Positions 25,399-33,258 of a DNA stretch of 64,000 bases are shown here, piece after piece. The stretch is from positions 620,001 to 684,000 of the forward strand of contig JAHBZM010000001.1 of assembly GCA_019635435.1 (NCBI GenBank). The letters run 5' to 3'. A program made the position numbers and the translations under genes. Numbering within the stretch: the first letter of the stretch is position 1; each line of letters opens with the position of its first letter. Below the pieces are notes generated by a model. That model saw only the letters and a list, made by a program, of their open reading frames with translations. It was not told the origin of the DNA and searched no databases. This DNA is from Ramlibacter sp. (lineage in GTDB: Bacteria > Pseudomonadota > Gammaproteobacteria > Burkholderiales > Burkholderiaceae_C).

Positions 25399-25564
25399 TT
25401 TCGCCGCCGGGCCGCCCCAAGGCGGAACGCGGCCCCCTCGGGGGGCAGGGAGCGACACGCAGTGCACGACCGTGGGGGCCGTTTTCGCCGCCGGGCCGCC
25501 CCAAGGCGGAACGCGGCCCCCTCGGGGGGCAGGGAGCGACACGCAGTGCACGACCGTGGGGGCC
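25399..25564. repeat. Tandem direct repeat, 2 x ~82 bp
   Basis: Two identical units, 25399-25480 and 25483-25564 (period 84), starting 'TTCGCCGCCGGGCCGCC' and ending 'ACGACCGTGGGGGCC'. Each contains a GC hairpin around 'GGCCCCCTCGGGGGGC'. They occupy nearly all the space between purB and yaeQ. They are only two units without variable spacers, so this is not a CRISPR array. On the reverse strand the hairpins could act as termination or mRNA-stabilising elements after purB. Confidence 0.85.
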
Positions 25565-25567
25565 ATT

Positions 25568-26947
25568 TCAGACGCGGCGGGCCAGCTCGGCCGCCTTGCC
25601 GGTGTAGCTGGCCGGGGTCATGGCCAGCAGCCGGTCTTTTTCTTCCTGGGGAATCTCCAGCGAGCGGATCAGCCCGTGCAGGTCTTCGGCCCGCACGGTC
25701 TTGCCGCGCGTGACTTCCTTGAGCTTCTCGTAGGCGCCCTGCACGCCGTAGCGGCGCATCACGGTCTGGATCGGCTCGGCCAGCACTTCCCAGGCGGCGT
25801 CAAGGTCGTCAGCCAGCGCTTCTTCGTTGAGCTCCAGCTTGTTCAGGCCGGTCAGCAATGACTGGTAGGCCAGCGCCGCGTAACCCAGCGCCACCCCCAT
25901 GTTGCGCAGCACGGTGGAGTCGGTCAGGTCGCGCTGCCAGCGGCTGATGGGCAGCTTCTCGCTCAGGTGGCGCAGCAGCGCGTTGGCCAGGCCCAGGTTG
26001 CCCTCGGCGTTTTCGAAGTCGATCGGGTTGACCTTGTGCGGCATGGTCGACGAGCCGATCTCGCCGGCCTTCAGGCGCTGCTTGAAATAGCCCAGGCTCA
26101 CATAGCCCCAGACGTCGCGCGAGAAATCCACCAGGATGGTGTTGGTGCGCGCCACGGCGTCGAACAGCTCGGCCATGTAGTCGTGCGGCTCGATCTGGAT
26201 GCTGTAGGGCTGGAAGGTCAGGCCCAGGCCCAGCGGCTCGGGCGTCTCGATCACCTTGCGGCTGAAGGCCTCCCAGTCAAAGTCGGGCCAGGCCGACAGG
26301 TGGGCGTTGTAGTTGCCCACGGCGCCATTCATCTTGCCCATGATGCTCACGCCGGCGATGCGCTCGCGCGCCGCCGCCAGCCGCATGACCACGTTGGCGA
26401 TTTCCTTGCCCACCGTGGTGGGGCTGGCCGTCTGGCCGTGGGTGCGGCTGAGCATGGACACCGCCGCATGGGCATGGGCCATCTCGCGCAGCTTGCCGAT
26501 CACCGCGTCCAGCGCCGGCAGGATCACGAGGTCGCGCCCGGCCTTGAGCTGCAGGGCATGGCTGGTGTTGTTGATGTCCTCGCTGGTGCAGGCGAAATGG
26601 ACGAACTCGCTGGCGGCCTTGAGTTCGGGGCGGGCCTCGAACTTGGACTTGATCCAGTACTCCACGGCCTTCACGTCGTGGTTGGTGGTCTTTTCGATGT
26701 CCTTGATGGCGGCGGCATCGGCCTCGCTGAAGTTCTTGGTCAGGCCGAGCAGGTAAGTGCGGGCTCCGGGGCTCAGGGGCTTGAACTGGGTGAATCCGGC
26801 GTCGCTGAGCGCAATGAACCAGACGACCTCGACCTGCACGCGCCGGTGCATGTAGCCCTGCTCGCTCATCAGGGGCCGCAACTGGGCGAGTTTGGCGGCA
26901 TAGCGGCCGTCCAGCGGCGAAAGTGCCGAAATCGTGGAAAAAGTCAT
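25568..26947 (-). CDS. purB: Adenylosuccinate lyase
   Basis: Purine biosynthesis: cleaves SAICAR to AICAR and adenylosuccinate to AMP, both with release of fumarate. ATG 26947 (459 residues) fits E. coli PurB (456), starting 'MTFSTISALSPLDGRYAAKLAQL'. A longer frame to 27010 adds residues not seen in the family. Signature: 'GSSTMPHKVNPIDFENAEGN'; also 'SRTHGQTASPTTVGKEIANV' with the catalytic His region and 'KWFIA/VVWFIAL'-type N-domain. A GST gene diverges 128 bp upstream. Confidence 0.97.
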   Translation of the reverse strand: MTFSTISALSPLDGRYAAKLAQLRPLMSEQGYMHRRVQVEVVWFIALSDAGFTQFKPLSPGARTYLLGLTKNFSEADAAAIKDIEKTTNHDVKAVEYWIKSKFEARPELKAASEFVHFACTSEDINNTSHALQLKAGRDLVILPALDAVIGKLREMAHAHAAVSMLSRTHGQTASPTTVGKEIANVVMRLAAARERIAGVSIMGKMNGAVGNYNAHLSAWPDFDWEAFSRKVIETPEPLGLGLTFQPYSIQIEPHDYMAELFDAVARTNTILVDFSRDVWGYVSLGYFKQRLKAGEIGSSTMPHKVNPIDFENAEGNLGLANALLRHLSEKLPISRWQRDLTDSTVLRNMGVALGYAALAYQSLLTGLNKLELNEEALADDLDAAWEVLAEPIQTVMRRYGVQGAYEKLKEVTRGKTVRAEDLHGLIRSLEIPQEEKDRLLAMTPASYTGKAAELARRV

Positions 26948-27075
26948 ATCCGCGATTGTAGGTCTGGGCATTTGGGCCTCCCCGCCGGCCGGTTGTCTCC
27001 GTGGCACCACAGGCCCGCGGTGCCCTTCACCTAAAATTGGCCGTCTAAGATAACTCGAACAGTCAGAGAGCCACC

Positions 27076-27690
27076 ATGAAGTTGATCGGTGCCGTTACCA
27101 GCCCTTACGTGCGCAAAGTGCGCATCGTCATGGCCGAGAAAAAGCTGGACTACCAATTCGTCGCCGAGGACGTGTGGGCGGCCGACACCACCATTGGCCA
27201 GTCCAATCCGCTGGGCAAGGTGCCCTGCCTGGTGATGGAAGGCGGCGAGGCGCTGTTTGATTCCCGCGTGATCGTCGAGTACCTCGACACCCTCTCGCCC
27301 GTGGGCAAGCTGATTCCGGCCATGGGCCGCGAGCGTGCCGAGGTCAAGACCTGGGAAGCACTGGCCGACGGCGTGCTGGACGCGCTCATCCTGGCCCGCC
27401 TCGAAGCCACCTGGCCCGGGCGCACCAAGGCCCAGCGCAGCACCAGCTGGATCGACCGGCAGGTGGCCAAGGTTCACACCAGCCTGGCGGCCATGAGCAA
27501 GGGTCTGGGCGACAAGCCCTACTGCGCTGGCATCCATCTGAGCCTGGCCGACATCGCCGTCGGCTGTGCGCTGGGGTACCTGGATTTCCGGTTCCCCGAG
27601 ATTGACTGGCGCACCGCCCATCCCAGTCTGGCCAAGTTGCATGAAAAGCTCATGCAGCGCCCCAGCTTCGCTGACAGCCTGCCGGCCTAA
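27076..27690 (+). CDS. Glutathione S-transferase family protein
   Basis: A 204-residue cytosolic GST. The N-terminal thioredoxin-like domain reads 'MKLIGAVTSPYVRKVRIVMAEKKLDYQF', with Ser9 at the usual catalytic position, 'NPLGKVPCLVME' (cis-Pro) and 'LFDSRVIVEYLD' (glutathione gamma-Glu site). The C-terminal helical domain has 'SLADIAVGCALGYLDFRFPEIDW'. It resembles the YibF-like group. ATG 27076 follows 'CAGAGAGCCACC'. The 3' end overlaps the convergent SnoaL-like gene by 4 bp. Confidence 0.93.
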   Translation: MKLIGAVTSPYVRKVRIVMAEKKLDYQFVAEDVWAADTTIGQSNPLGKVPCLVMEGGEALFDSRVIVEYLDTLSPVGKLIPAMGRERAEVKTWEALADGVLDALILARLEATWPGRTKAQRSTSWIDRQVAKVHTSLAAMSKGLGDKPYCAGIHLSLADIAVGCALGYLDFRFPEIDWRTAHPSLAKLHEKLMQRPSFADSLPA

Positions 27691-28115
27691 CTGGCCGCGC
27701 GGCGCCTGAGCCAGCGCATCAGGCTCCCCACCGCCGGCAGCTTTTCATAGAGCTCTTCCGCCGCGTCCCAGTAGTCGCGGTGGGCGCTGATGCGGCCATC
27801 CGGCGCCAGCACCAGGTGCGAGCCGCCGCGCACCACCTGCTCCACGCCCCGGCGGAAGCGGCGGAAAAAGAACCTGAACTCCCACACCAGAAAGCACTGG
27901 TGGCCGTCCACCACGCGCGCGGTGATGACAAAGCGCGGGCGGTCCAGCGCCACATACATGTGGCTGAAGACCTGCTGGATCCCGGCCAGGCCGCGGACCT
28001 CGTTGAACGGGTCCTTGAAGCTCGCGTCGGGCGTGTAGAAGTCGCCCATGCGCGCCACGTCGGCGGGTGTCAGTGCCGTGAAGAAGGCCTCGATGCGGGC
28101 AACGGCGTCCCTCAT
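27687..28115 (-). CDS. SnoaL/NTF2-like protein
   Basis: A 142-residue protein of the cone-shaped NTF2 fold: 'IEAFFTALTPADVARMGDFYTPDASFKDPFNEVRGLAGI' and 'HLVLAPDGRISAHRDYWDAAEELYEKLP' are typical of SnoaL-like proteins. It probably binds a small hydrophobic ligand; there is no clear catalytic site. It is the last gene of the eight-gene reverse operon. Its ATG (28115) overlaps the SDR stop (ATGA), so translation is coupled. Confidence 0.85.
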   Translation of the reverse strand: MRDAVARIEAFFTALTPADVARMGDFYTPDASFKDPFNEVRGLAGIQQVFSHMYVALDRPRFVITARVVDGHQCFLVWEFRFFFRRFRRGVEQVVRGGSHLVLAPDGRISAHRDYWDAAEELYEKLPAVGSLMRWLRRRAAS

Positions 28116-28957
28116 AGGCCGGTGAAGCGGCGGATCAGCGCGAAGTACAGCCGGTGGGGCAACAGCTGCAGGGTTTTCATCCAGCGCGTGAATCGTTTGG
28201 GAAAGTGGATTTCAAAGCGGCCGCGCCGCCATCCCGCGAGTATCTCCTGCGCCGCCTGCTCGGGCGTGATCAGCGCGGGCATGCGGAACTGGTTCTGCGC
28301 GGTCAGTGGCGTCTCCACAAAGCCGGGGCTGATGATGCTCACGCCAACCCCTATATCGCGCAGGTCCACATACAGGGTCTCGCCCAGATTGATCAGTGCT
28401 GCCTTGGTGGGCCCGTAGGCCAGGCTCTTGGGCAGGCCGCGGTAGCCGGCCACGCTGCTGACCAGGCTGATGTGCCCGGCCCGGCGCTGCACAAAATGCG
28501 GCAGCACCGCGTCCAGCACGTTGAGCGCGCCCACGTAGTTGATCTGTTCGTGCTTGAGCATCTCGGCCAGGTCGAACTCGGTGGCGCGCTGTTCGCGGTA
28601 GTAGCCCGCGCAGTACACCACGCAGTCCAGCGGACCGGTCGCAAAAATCGTGTGCGCCGCGGCCCGCACGGCGCCGTGGTCGCGGGCGTCCAGCGGCAGG
28701 GCGACGGACCCGGGGTGGGCCGCCACAAAGCTGTTGAGCGACTCGGCGCCGCGCGCTGACAGGTACACGCGCGCGCCCTGGGCATGCAGGGCCGACGCGG
28801 TGGCGCGGCCGATGCCGGTGGAGGCACCCACCAGCCAGACCGAGCGCCCCTGCCAGGGGGGCTGCGGCGGATTCAGGGGTGCGAACCAGCGCCGTTTGCT
28901 ATGGTTTTCATAGCTGGACATGGCTGTCTGGTGTGGACTAAAGGCGGTTTTGATCAT
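28112..28957 (-). CDS. SDR-family NAD(P)-dependent oxidoreductase
   Basis: A 281-residue short-chain dehydrogenase. Cofactor loop 'VWLVGASTGIGRATASAL', 'NYVGALNVLDAVLPHF', catalytic Ser in 'ISLVSSVAGYRGL' and Tyr/Lys in 'LAYGPTKAALINL'. The C-terminus 'RRGRFEIHFPKRFTRWMKTLQLLPHRLYFALIRRF' is amphipathic and basic and could contact membranes or lipid. ATG 28957 overlaps the lipoprotein stop (ATGA). The first ~20 residues are encoded by repeat copy 3. ATG 28921 is an alternative that drops only 12 of these residues. Confidence 0.9.
   Translation of the reverse strand: MIKTAFSPHQTAMSSYENHSKRRWFAPLNPPQPPWQGRSVWLVGASTGIGRATASALHAQGARVYLSARGAESLNSFVAAHPGSVALPLDARDHGAVRAAAHTIFATGPLDCVVYCAGYYREQRATEFDLAEMLKHEQINYVGALNVLDAVLPHFVQRRAGHISLVSSVAGYRGLPKSLAYGPTKAALINLGETLYVDLRDIGVGVSIISPGFVETPLTAQNQFRMPALITPEQAAQEILAGWRRGRFEIHFPKRFTRWMKTLQLLPHRLYFALIRRFTGL
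28894..28953 (-). repeat. Dispersed ~60-bp repeat, copy 3
   Basis: On the reverse strand: 'TCAAAACCGCCTTTAGTCC', a spacer with 'CAGCCATG', then GCTATG...CATAGC. The layout matches copy 1, with a changed core. It lies inside the 5' end of the SDR gene, immediately after the ATGA junction with the DUF3833 gene, and so encodes the SDR N-terminus. Confidence 0.6.
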
Positions 28958-29487
28958 CTTTTGTTGAAGGACAGCGTCACTTCCCCGAGCTGGACCCCGA
29001 ACTTGCTCATCACAGCCTTGTTGAGCAGGACGCGGTCGGTCATGAGGTACATCCAGTCGTCAAACTGCACCTCGTAGGTGGTGCCGTTGACCGGCAGCGC
29101 GAGCGTGTACTGCCAGCGGAAGGCGTTGCCGGCGGACTCACCCCGGGCCTCGCCCACCACGTCGTCGGCGCGGCCGGTATAGCGGCCGTTGGCCAGCCGG
29201 GTCAGCCGCCAGACGCGGCGCTGCCGGCTGCCGTCGGAATAGCTGAAGTCCTCGTCCAGCACCCCCTGGTCGCCCTGCCAGCTGCAGGCCATGACCACGG
29301 TGAAGCGCTTGACGACCTTGCCCGAGCGGTCGGTGAACACGCCCCACGCATCGATCGTGCCGTTGAAGTACTGGCGAAGGTCCAGCACCGGCTTTTCAGC
29401 GGCGTAGTCGTTGACCTGGGGCCCGGCGCAGCCGGTGGCGGCCAGCGCGGCGGCACCGGCCGCGGCGATCAGCAGACGTCGTTTCAT
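28954..29487 (-). CDS. DUF3833-family lipoprotein
   Basis: A 177-residue lipoprotein from ATG 29487. Signal 'MKRRLLIAAAGAAALAATGCAGP' carries a lipobox ending in Cys20. The mature part has the DUF3833 pattern 'LDLRQYFNGTIDAWGVFTDRSGKVVKRFTVVM', 'LDEDFSYSDGSRQRRVWRLT' and 'DDWMYLMTDRVLLNKAVMSKFGVQLGEVTLSF'. The fold is probably lipocalin-like, at the inner or outer membrane. Its ATG overlaps the MFS stop and its stop overlaps the SDR start, both by ATGA. Confidence 0.9.
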   Translation of the reverse strand: MKRRLLIAAAGAAALAATGCAGPQVNDYAAEKPVLDLRQYFNGTIDAWGVFTDRSGKVVKRFTVVMACSWQGDQGVLDEDFSYSDGSRQRRVWRLTRLANGRYTGRADDVVGEARGESAGNAFRWQYTLALPVNGTTYEVQFDDWMYLMTDRVLLNKAVMSKFGVQLGEVTLSFNKR

Positions 29488-30743
29488 GAGGGGATGGCTC
29501 CAGGGCGAATCAGGGTGAGGTACAGCGTGCCGGCGGCCAGCAGTTTCAGCGCGCAGGGCAGCAGGCAATAGGCCAGCACCAGCACCTGCAGCGCGCCCTC
29601 GCTGCGGCTGCCGGGCGTGTAGCCAAACAGGCCCAGCAGCGGCAGCGCCAGCCCGGCGGCCAGTGCCAGGTTGAGCTTGGTGGCAAAGTTCCACCAGCCA
29701 AAGTAGGCGCCTTCGGCCTGGCCGCGGTCGCCCGCGTCGGCAATCACGCCGGCCAGCAGGGCGCCGGGCAGCGCCAGGTCGGTGCCCAGCGCCACGCCCG
29801 ACAGCGCGCACACCACCAGGAAGGGCATGGTGTCGCCGGCGCCCAGTTGCGTGGCCCAGATGAACACCGCCATGGCCAGGGCCATGCCCGCCAGCCAGCA
29901 GCGCGCCAGGCCCAAGCGGCGCACGGCGCGCAGCCACAGCGGCATGGACAGCGCCGCGCAGAGAAAGTAGCTGCCCAAAAAGGCCGGCTCCACCTCGCGC
30001 GGCGCCTGCAAGCGGTCCTGCACAAAGAACAGCACGAGCGTGGCCGGCACGGCGCTGGCGATGCCGTTGAGCACAAACACCGCGAGCAGGCGGCGGAACG
30101 CGGGCCTGGAAAACGGCAGCCACAGGCTGGCGGAAGACGCGTCGGGCCGGGGCACGGGCGGGCGGGCCCGGGTCCAGGCCAGCCAGCCCAGCAGCAGCAG
30201 CACGGCGAATGCGACGGCGGTGGTGGCCAGCCCCAGCAGCGCGGGCAGCACCGAGGCCAGCAGCACGCCCACCAGCCCCAGCCCCTCGCGCCACGAGACG
30301 ATGCGGCTGCGCTGCAGCTCGTCGCCGCCCAGCATCGCGCCCCAGGACTGGTGCGCCACGCTCAGCACGCTGTAGGCCGCATAGGTCAGGACCAGGATCA
30401 GGCTGGCCCACAGCAGCAGGGCCTGCGGTTCGCGCGCGGGCGGGAAGAACAGCAGCGCAAATCCGGCGGCCAGCGCCACCGCGGCCATGGCGCCCAGCGC
30501 CAGCACGGCCCGGGTGGAATGGGAGAACAGCCGGTCGGTGACGCGGCCGATCAGCGGGTCGATCAGGGCGTCCAGCAGGCGCGCGCCCAGCAGCACCGCG
30601 CCCAGCGTGGCCAGGGGCACGCCAAACTCGCGCGCATAGTGGTTGGGCAGGATCACATACAGCGGCAACGCCACAAACGCCAGCGGCAGACCGAGCAGGC
30701 CATAGGCCAGGCCGTCGCGCGCGGAGAAGGCGCGTGCTGTCAC
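29484..30743 (-). CDS. MFS transporter (GPH-like)
   Basis: A 419-residue inner-membrane transporter with 12 predicted helices. 'LLGARLLDALIDPLIGRVTDRLFSHSTRAVLALGA' is the loop 2-3 region of the glycoside-pentoside-hexuronide type MFS (D-x-x-x-D-P-x-x-G pattern). A long basic segment splits the halves near 190-205. The substrate is unknown; in this lipid-modification operon it may carry a lipid precursor rather than a sugar. ATGA overlaps exist at both ends. Confidence 0.88.
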   Translation of the reverse strand: MTARAFSARDGLAYGLLGLPLAFVALPLYVILPNHYAREFGVPLATLGAVLLGARLLDALIDPLIGRVTDRLFSHSTRAVLALGAMAAVALAAGFALLFFPPAREPQALLLWASLILVLTYAAYSVLSVAHQSWGAMLGGDELQRSRIVSWREGLGLVGVLLASVLPALLGLATTAVAFAVLLLLGWLAWTRARPPVPRPDASSASLWLPFSRPAFRRLLAVFVLNGIASAVPATLVLFFVQDRLQAPREVEPAFLGSYFLCAALSMPLWLRAVRRLGLARCWLAGMALAMAVFIWATQLGAGDTMPFLVVCALSGVALGTDLALPGALLAGVIADAGDRGQAEGAYFGWWNFATKLNLALAAGLALPLLGLFGYTPGSRSEGALQVLVLAYCLLPCALKLLAAGTLYLTLIRPGAIPS

Positions 30744-31336
30744 GGGCTGGCTCCGGCCAGCAACTGGCTGCGCATGGCGGGCTCCGAGGTCTGCGGCGAC
30801 AGCCAGATGCCCATGAAGGTGCTGGCAAAAGCCGGGTCGCGCACCTCGCCCAGCGGCTGGCCGTTGAAGAGAAAGCGCACGCCGGCGCCGGGCTGGTAGA
30901 TGCCGGTCAGGCGGTCGCCTTCCCTGACGTTGGGAAACAGCCGTGTCATCTCGGCCAGCCAGGCCTTGCCCTGCTCGGGGGTGAACCCGGCCACGCGCTG
31001 CATTTCCTTGAGCGAACGCTGCGCAATGGCGGCGCCGTCAAAGCTGCGCAGGTAGGCCAGCTCCAGGCTGAACGCATGGTCCGCGTAGTGGGCCGCACTG
31101 AACCCGGGCGCCACCCAGAGGCGGGCGTTGTAGATGCCAAAGCCGAACACCGTGAGCCGGGCGCTGCCCGCCAGCTGGGCTGACGGCAGGGCCGCGGGCT
31201 GGGCTTTGGCCTCAAAAGTGCCTGTAGTCCAGACCAGCAGGCCACAGAGCGCTACTGTTTTTGTAGCGTGTACTGCACCACGTCGATGTTCGACTTGGCG
31301 AAGGCCGCCTCGCAGTAGGCGAGATAGAACTCCCAT
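30740..31336 (-). CDS. Chalcone-isomerase-like periplasmic protein
   Basis: Up to 198 residues. The core matches the bacterial chalcone isomerase-like domain: 'ARLTVFGFGIYNARLWVAPGF', 'FSLELAYLRSFDGAAIAQRSLKEMQRV', 'FPNVREGDRLTGIYQPGAGVRFLFNGQPLGEV' and 'AFASTFMGIWLSPQTS'. A signal peptide is likely ('LCGLLVWTTGTFEAKA' before QPAAL). The only in-frame ATG (31336) lies 82 bp inside the upstream methyltransferase gene. The normal start may have been disturbed by repeat copy 4 (31211-31270), so the N-terminus is uncertain. It probably binds a fatty-acid-like ligand; family members are not necessarily flavonoid enzymes. Confidence 0.8.
   Translation of the reverse strand: MGVLSRLLRGGLRQVEHRRGAVHATKTVALCGLLVWTTGTFEAKAQPAALPSAQLAGSARLTVFGFGIYNARLWVAPGFSAAHYADHAFSLELAYLRSFDGAAIAQRSLKEMQRVAGFTPEQGKAWLAEMTRLFPNVREGDRLTGIYQPGAGVRFLFNGQPLGEVRDPAFASTFMGIWLSPQTSEPAMRSQLLAGASP
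31211..31270 (+). repeat. Dispersed ~60-bp repeat, copy 4
   Basis: 'CTCAAAAGTGCCTGTAGTCC', 'AGGCCAC', then GCTAC...GTAGC. It covers the junction between the CFA-type methyltransferase and the chalcone-isomerase-like gene. The methyltransferase stop (TAG, reverse strand 31252-31254) lies within its terminal inverted repeat, and it also encodes part of the next gene's N-terminus. Confidence 0.75.
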
Positions 31337-32469
31337 ATGCGGATGAACCTTTCATCAAAACCCAGTTGGAGGACGCGGCTGCGCGCCGCCAGGAAGCTGT
31401 CGCGCCAGCGCCGCAGCGTTTCGGCATAGTCGGCGCCAAACGCAAACTCGTCGATCACGGTCAGACCCGCTGCGCGGGCCTGGGCCTTGAACTCTCGCGG
31501 GCAGGGCAGGCAGCCCCCCGGAAAGATGTACTGCTGGATGAAGTCGGTCGAGGCGATGTAGCGGTCGAACAGCGCGTCGTCGATCACGATGCTTTGCACG
31601 CAGGCCCGGCCCCCGGGCTTGAGCAGACGGCTCACGCTCTGGAAATAGGTGGGCCAGTACTCGCGGCCCACGGCCTCCACCATTTCGATCGAGCAGATCG
31701 CGTCAAACGGCGCATCGGCAATGTCGCGGTAGTCCTGCAGCCGCAGTTCAGCGGCGGGGGCCGGCCCGGCGCGAGCCATGCGTTGCCGCGCAAAGGCCAG
31801 CTGCTCGGTGGACAGCGTCACGCCGGTGACCGAGGCCTGGAAATCCACGGCCGCCATTTCGGCCAGCGCGCCCCAGCCGCAGCCGATCTCCAGCACCCGG
31901 TCGCCGGCCTGCACGTTGGCCATGCGCAGCGCGCGGCGCACCTTGGCGTGCTGGGCCTCGCGCATGGGGCGCGAGGGGTCGCCCTCGAACCAGGCCGACG
32001 AGTAATTCATGGTGTCGTCCAGCCACAGCTCGTAGAACGCGTTGCCCAGGTCGTAGTGGGCGTGGATGTTCTTCTGGCTGTTGGCCTTGGTGTTGCGGTT
32101 CAGCAGGTGCTTGGCACGGTACAGCAGCCGCCCCGCCCAGCTGCCGTAGATCACGTCTTCCACGTTCTTGCGGTTGCTGATGAAAACCTTGAGCAGTTCG
32201 GTGAGGCTGGGGGTGGTCCAGTCGCCAGCGATGTAGCTCTCGGCAAAGCCGATGTCGCCGGACTTGAGCGAGGCGCTGCAGGCGTTCCAGTTCTTCAGCG
32301 TGATGGCGGCGTGCGGCAGTTCGCCATTGCCAAAGCACTGGGTCGAACCGTCGGGCAGCTTCACGGTGAGCGTGCCCTGCGACAGCCGCTGCATGAGCCG
32401 CAGCGCAGTGCGGGCGGCGGCTGGCGCATCTTGCGGGATCGACAGGGAGGTGGCGGTGGTGGTGTTCAT
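31252..32469 (-). CDS. Cyclopropane-fatty-acid-synthase-type SAM methyltransferase
   Basis: A 405-residue enzyme of the CFA synthase family, expected to methylate or cyclopropanate unsaturated acyl chains of membrane phospholipid using S-adenosylmethionine. N-terminal lipid-binding region (~1-120, 'GFAESYIAGDWTTPSLTELLKVFI'); the catalytic domain has 'AHYDLGNAFYELWLDDTMNYSSAWF', SAM motif 'VLEIGCGWGALAEMAA', 'FDAICSIEMVEAVGREYWPTYF' and 'QYIFPGGCLPCPREF'. The length and motifs fit, so it should be active. Its product could be something other than a cyclopropane, since the neighbouring genes suggest a specialised lipid pathway. The last residues 'LQKQ' lie in the repeat. Confidence 0.92.
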   Translation of the reverse strand: MNTTTATSLSIPQDAPAAARTALRLMQRLSQGTLTVKLPDGSTQCFGNGELPHAAITLKNWNACSASLKSGDIGFAESYIAGDWTTPSLTELLKVFISNRKNVEDVIYGSWAGRLLYRAKHLLNRNTKANSQKNIHAHYDLGNAFYELWLDDTMNYSSAWFEGDPSRPMREAQHAKVRRALRMANVQAGDRVLEIGCGWGALAEMAAVDFQASVTGVTLSTEQLAFARQRMARAGPAPAAELRLQDYRDIADAPFDAICSIEMVEAVGREYWPTYFQSVSRLLKPGGRACVQSIVIDDALFDRYIASTDFIQQYIFPGGCLPCPREFKAQARAAGLTVIDEFAFGADYAETLRRWRDSFLAARSRVLQLGFDERFIRIWEFYLAYCEAAFAKSNIDVVQYTLQKQ

Positions 32470-32484
32470 GGCGGAAGGCTCGGT

Positions 32485-33258
32485 TCAGCGGGACACAAAA
32501 ACATCAGGCGCGGCCGGCTTGCGGATGAAGCGCACACGCTTGAACCACAGCCGGGCGGCCTGCCAGTGGATGCGGGCGATCACGCCCAGGGTCATGGCGG
32601 GGTAGTTCCACAGCGCGTGCCGGACGCTGTGCGCCGTCAGGGGGCGCAGCTCGCCGCTCACGCTGGTTTGCAGCAGCGGGCCGGTGGCATCGTCATAGTC
32701 GATGCGCACCACGGTGCGCGGCGTGCCGCTGTCCGTGCGCATGAAGCGGAAGCGGTAACCTCCCTCGACCTGGCAGAACGGCGAGACATGAAACACCTTG
32801 CTGGCCGTGAGTTCGGCGCCGTAGTGCGGCGCGTCCAGCAGGTAGCAGTGACGTTCGCCAAAGGTGTTGTTGACCTCCACCACGATGGCGCGCAGCGAGC
32901 CCCCATCGTCGTCGGGGTGGCGGTGGCAGTACCAGAAGCTCACGGGCTTGAAGGTGTAGCCCAGCACGCGCGGGTAGCAGTGCAGCCAGACCTCGCCCGT
33001 GGCGTCGGTGATGCCCTGGGCAGCCAGCAGTTCGTCGAGCCACTGCACGGCGTTGTCGCGCCCGTCGCCGTGGTCACGGTCATGGAAGCTCAGGGCGCCG
33101 CGCCGGTTGTGGGCCAGCGCGCCCGCTCCGTCGCGGTGCAGGCTGCGCAGCGGCAGCATCAGGAAAAAGGTCGGGTAGGCGAAGGCATGGCGGGCTGGCC
33201 GCAGCCGCGCGTGGCGCACCTCGCCAAAGCCGATCAGGGCGGTCGCGGCCGGCGTCAT
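32485..33258 (-). CDS. DUF1365 family protein
   Basis: A 257-residue protein with the DUF1365 signatures 'GEVRHARLRPARHAFAYPTFFLMLPL', 'WLHCYPRVLGYTFKPVSFWYCHR', 'RAIVVEVNNTFGERHCYLLD' and 'KVFHVSPFCQVEGGYRFRF'. The family almost always sits beside CFA-type methyltransferases and FAD oxidoreductases, and its biochemical role is not settled. ATG 33258 overlaps the upstream FAD gene stop (ATGA), and the methyltransferase follows 15 bp downstream. Confidence 0.92.
   Translation of the reverse strand: MTPAATALIGFGEVRHARLRPARHAFAYPTFFLMLPLRSLHRDGAGALAHNRRGALSFHDRDHGDGRDNAVQWLDELLAAQGITDATGEVWLHCYPRVLGYTFKPVSFWYCHRHPDDDGGSLRAIVVEVNNTFGERHCYLLDAPHYGAELTASKVFHVSPFCQVEGGYRFRFMRTDSGTPRTVVRIDYDDATGPLLQTSVSGELRPLTAHSVRHALWNYPAMTLGVIARIHWQAARLWFKRVRFIRKPAAPDVFVSR

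Noticed and set aside
25399..25564. Tandem repeat as a CRISPR array
   Set aside because: Only two long identical units with a 2-bp separation, no variable spacers and no cas genes.
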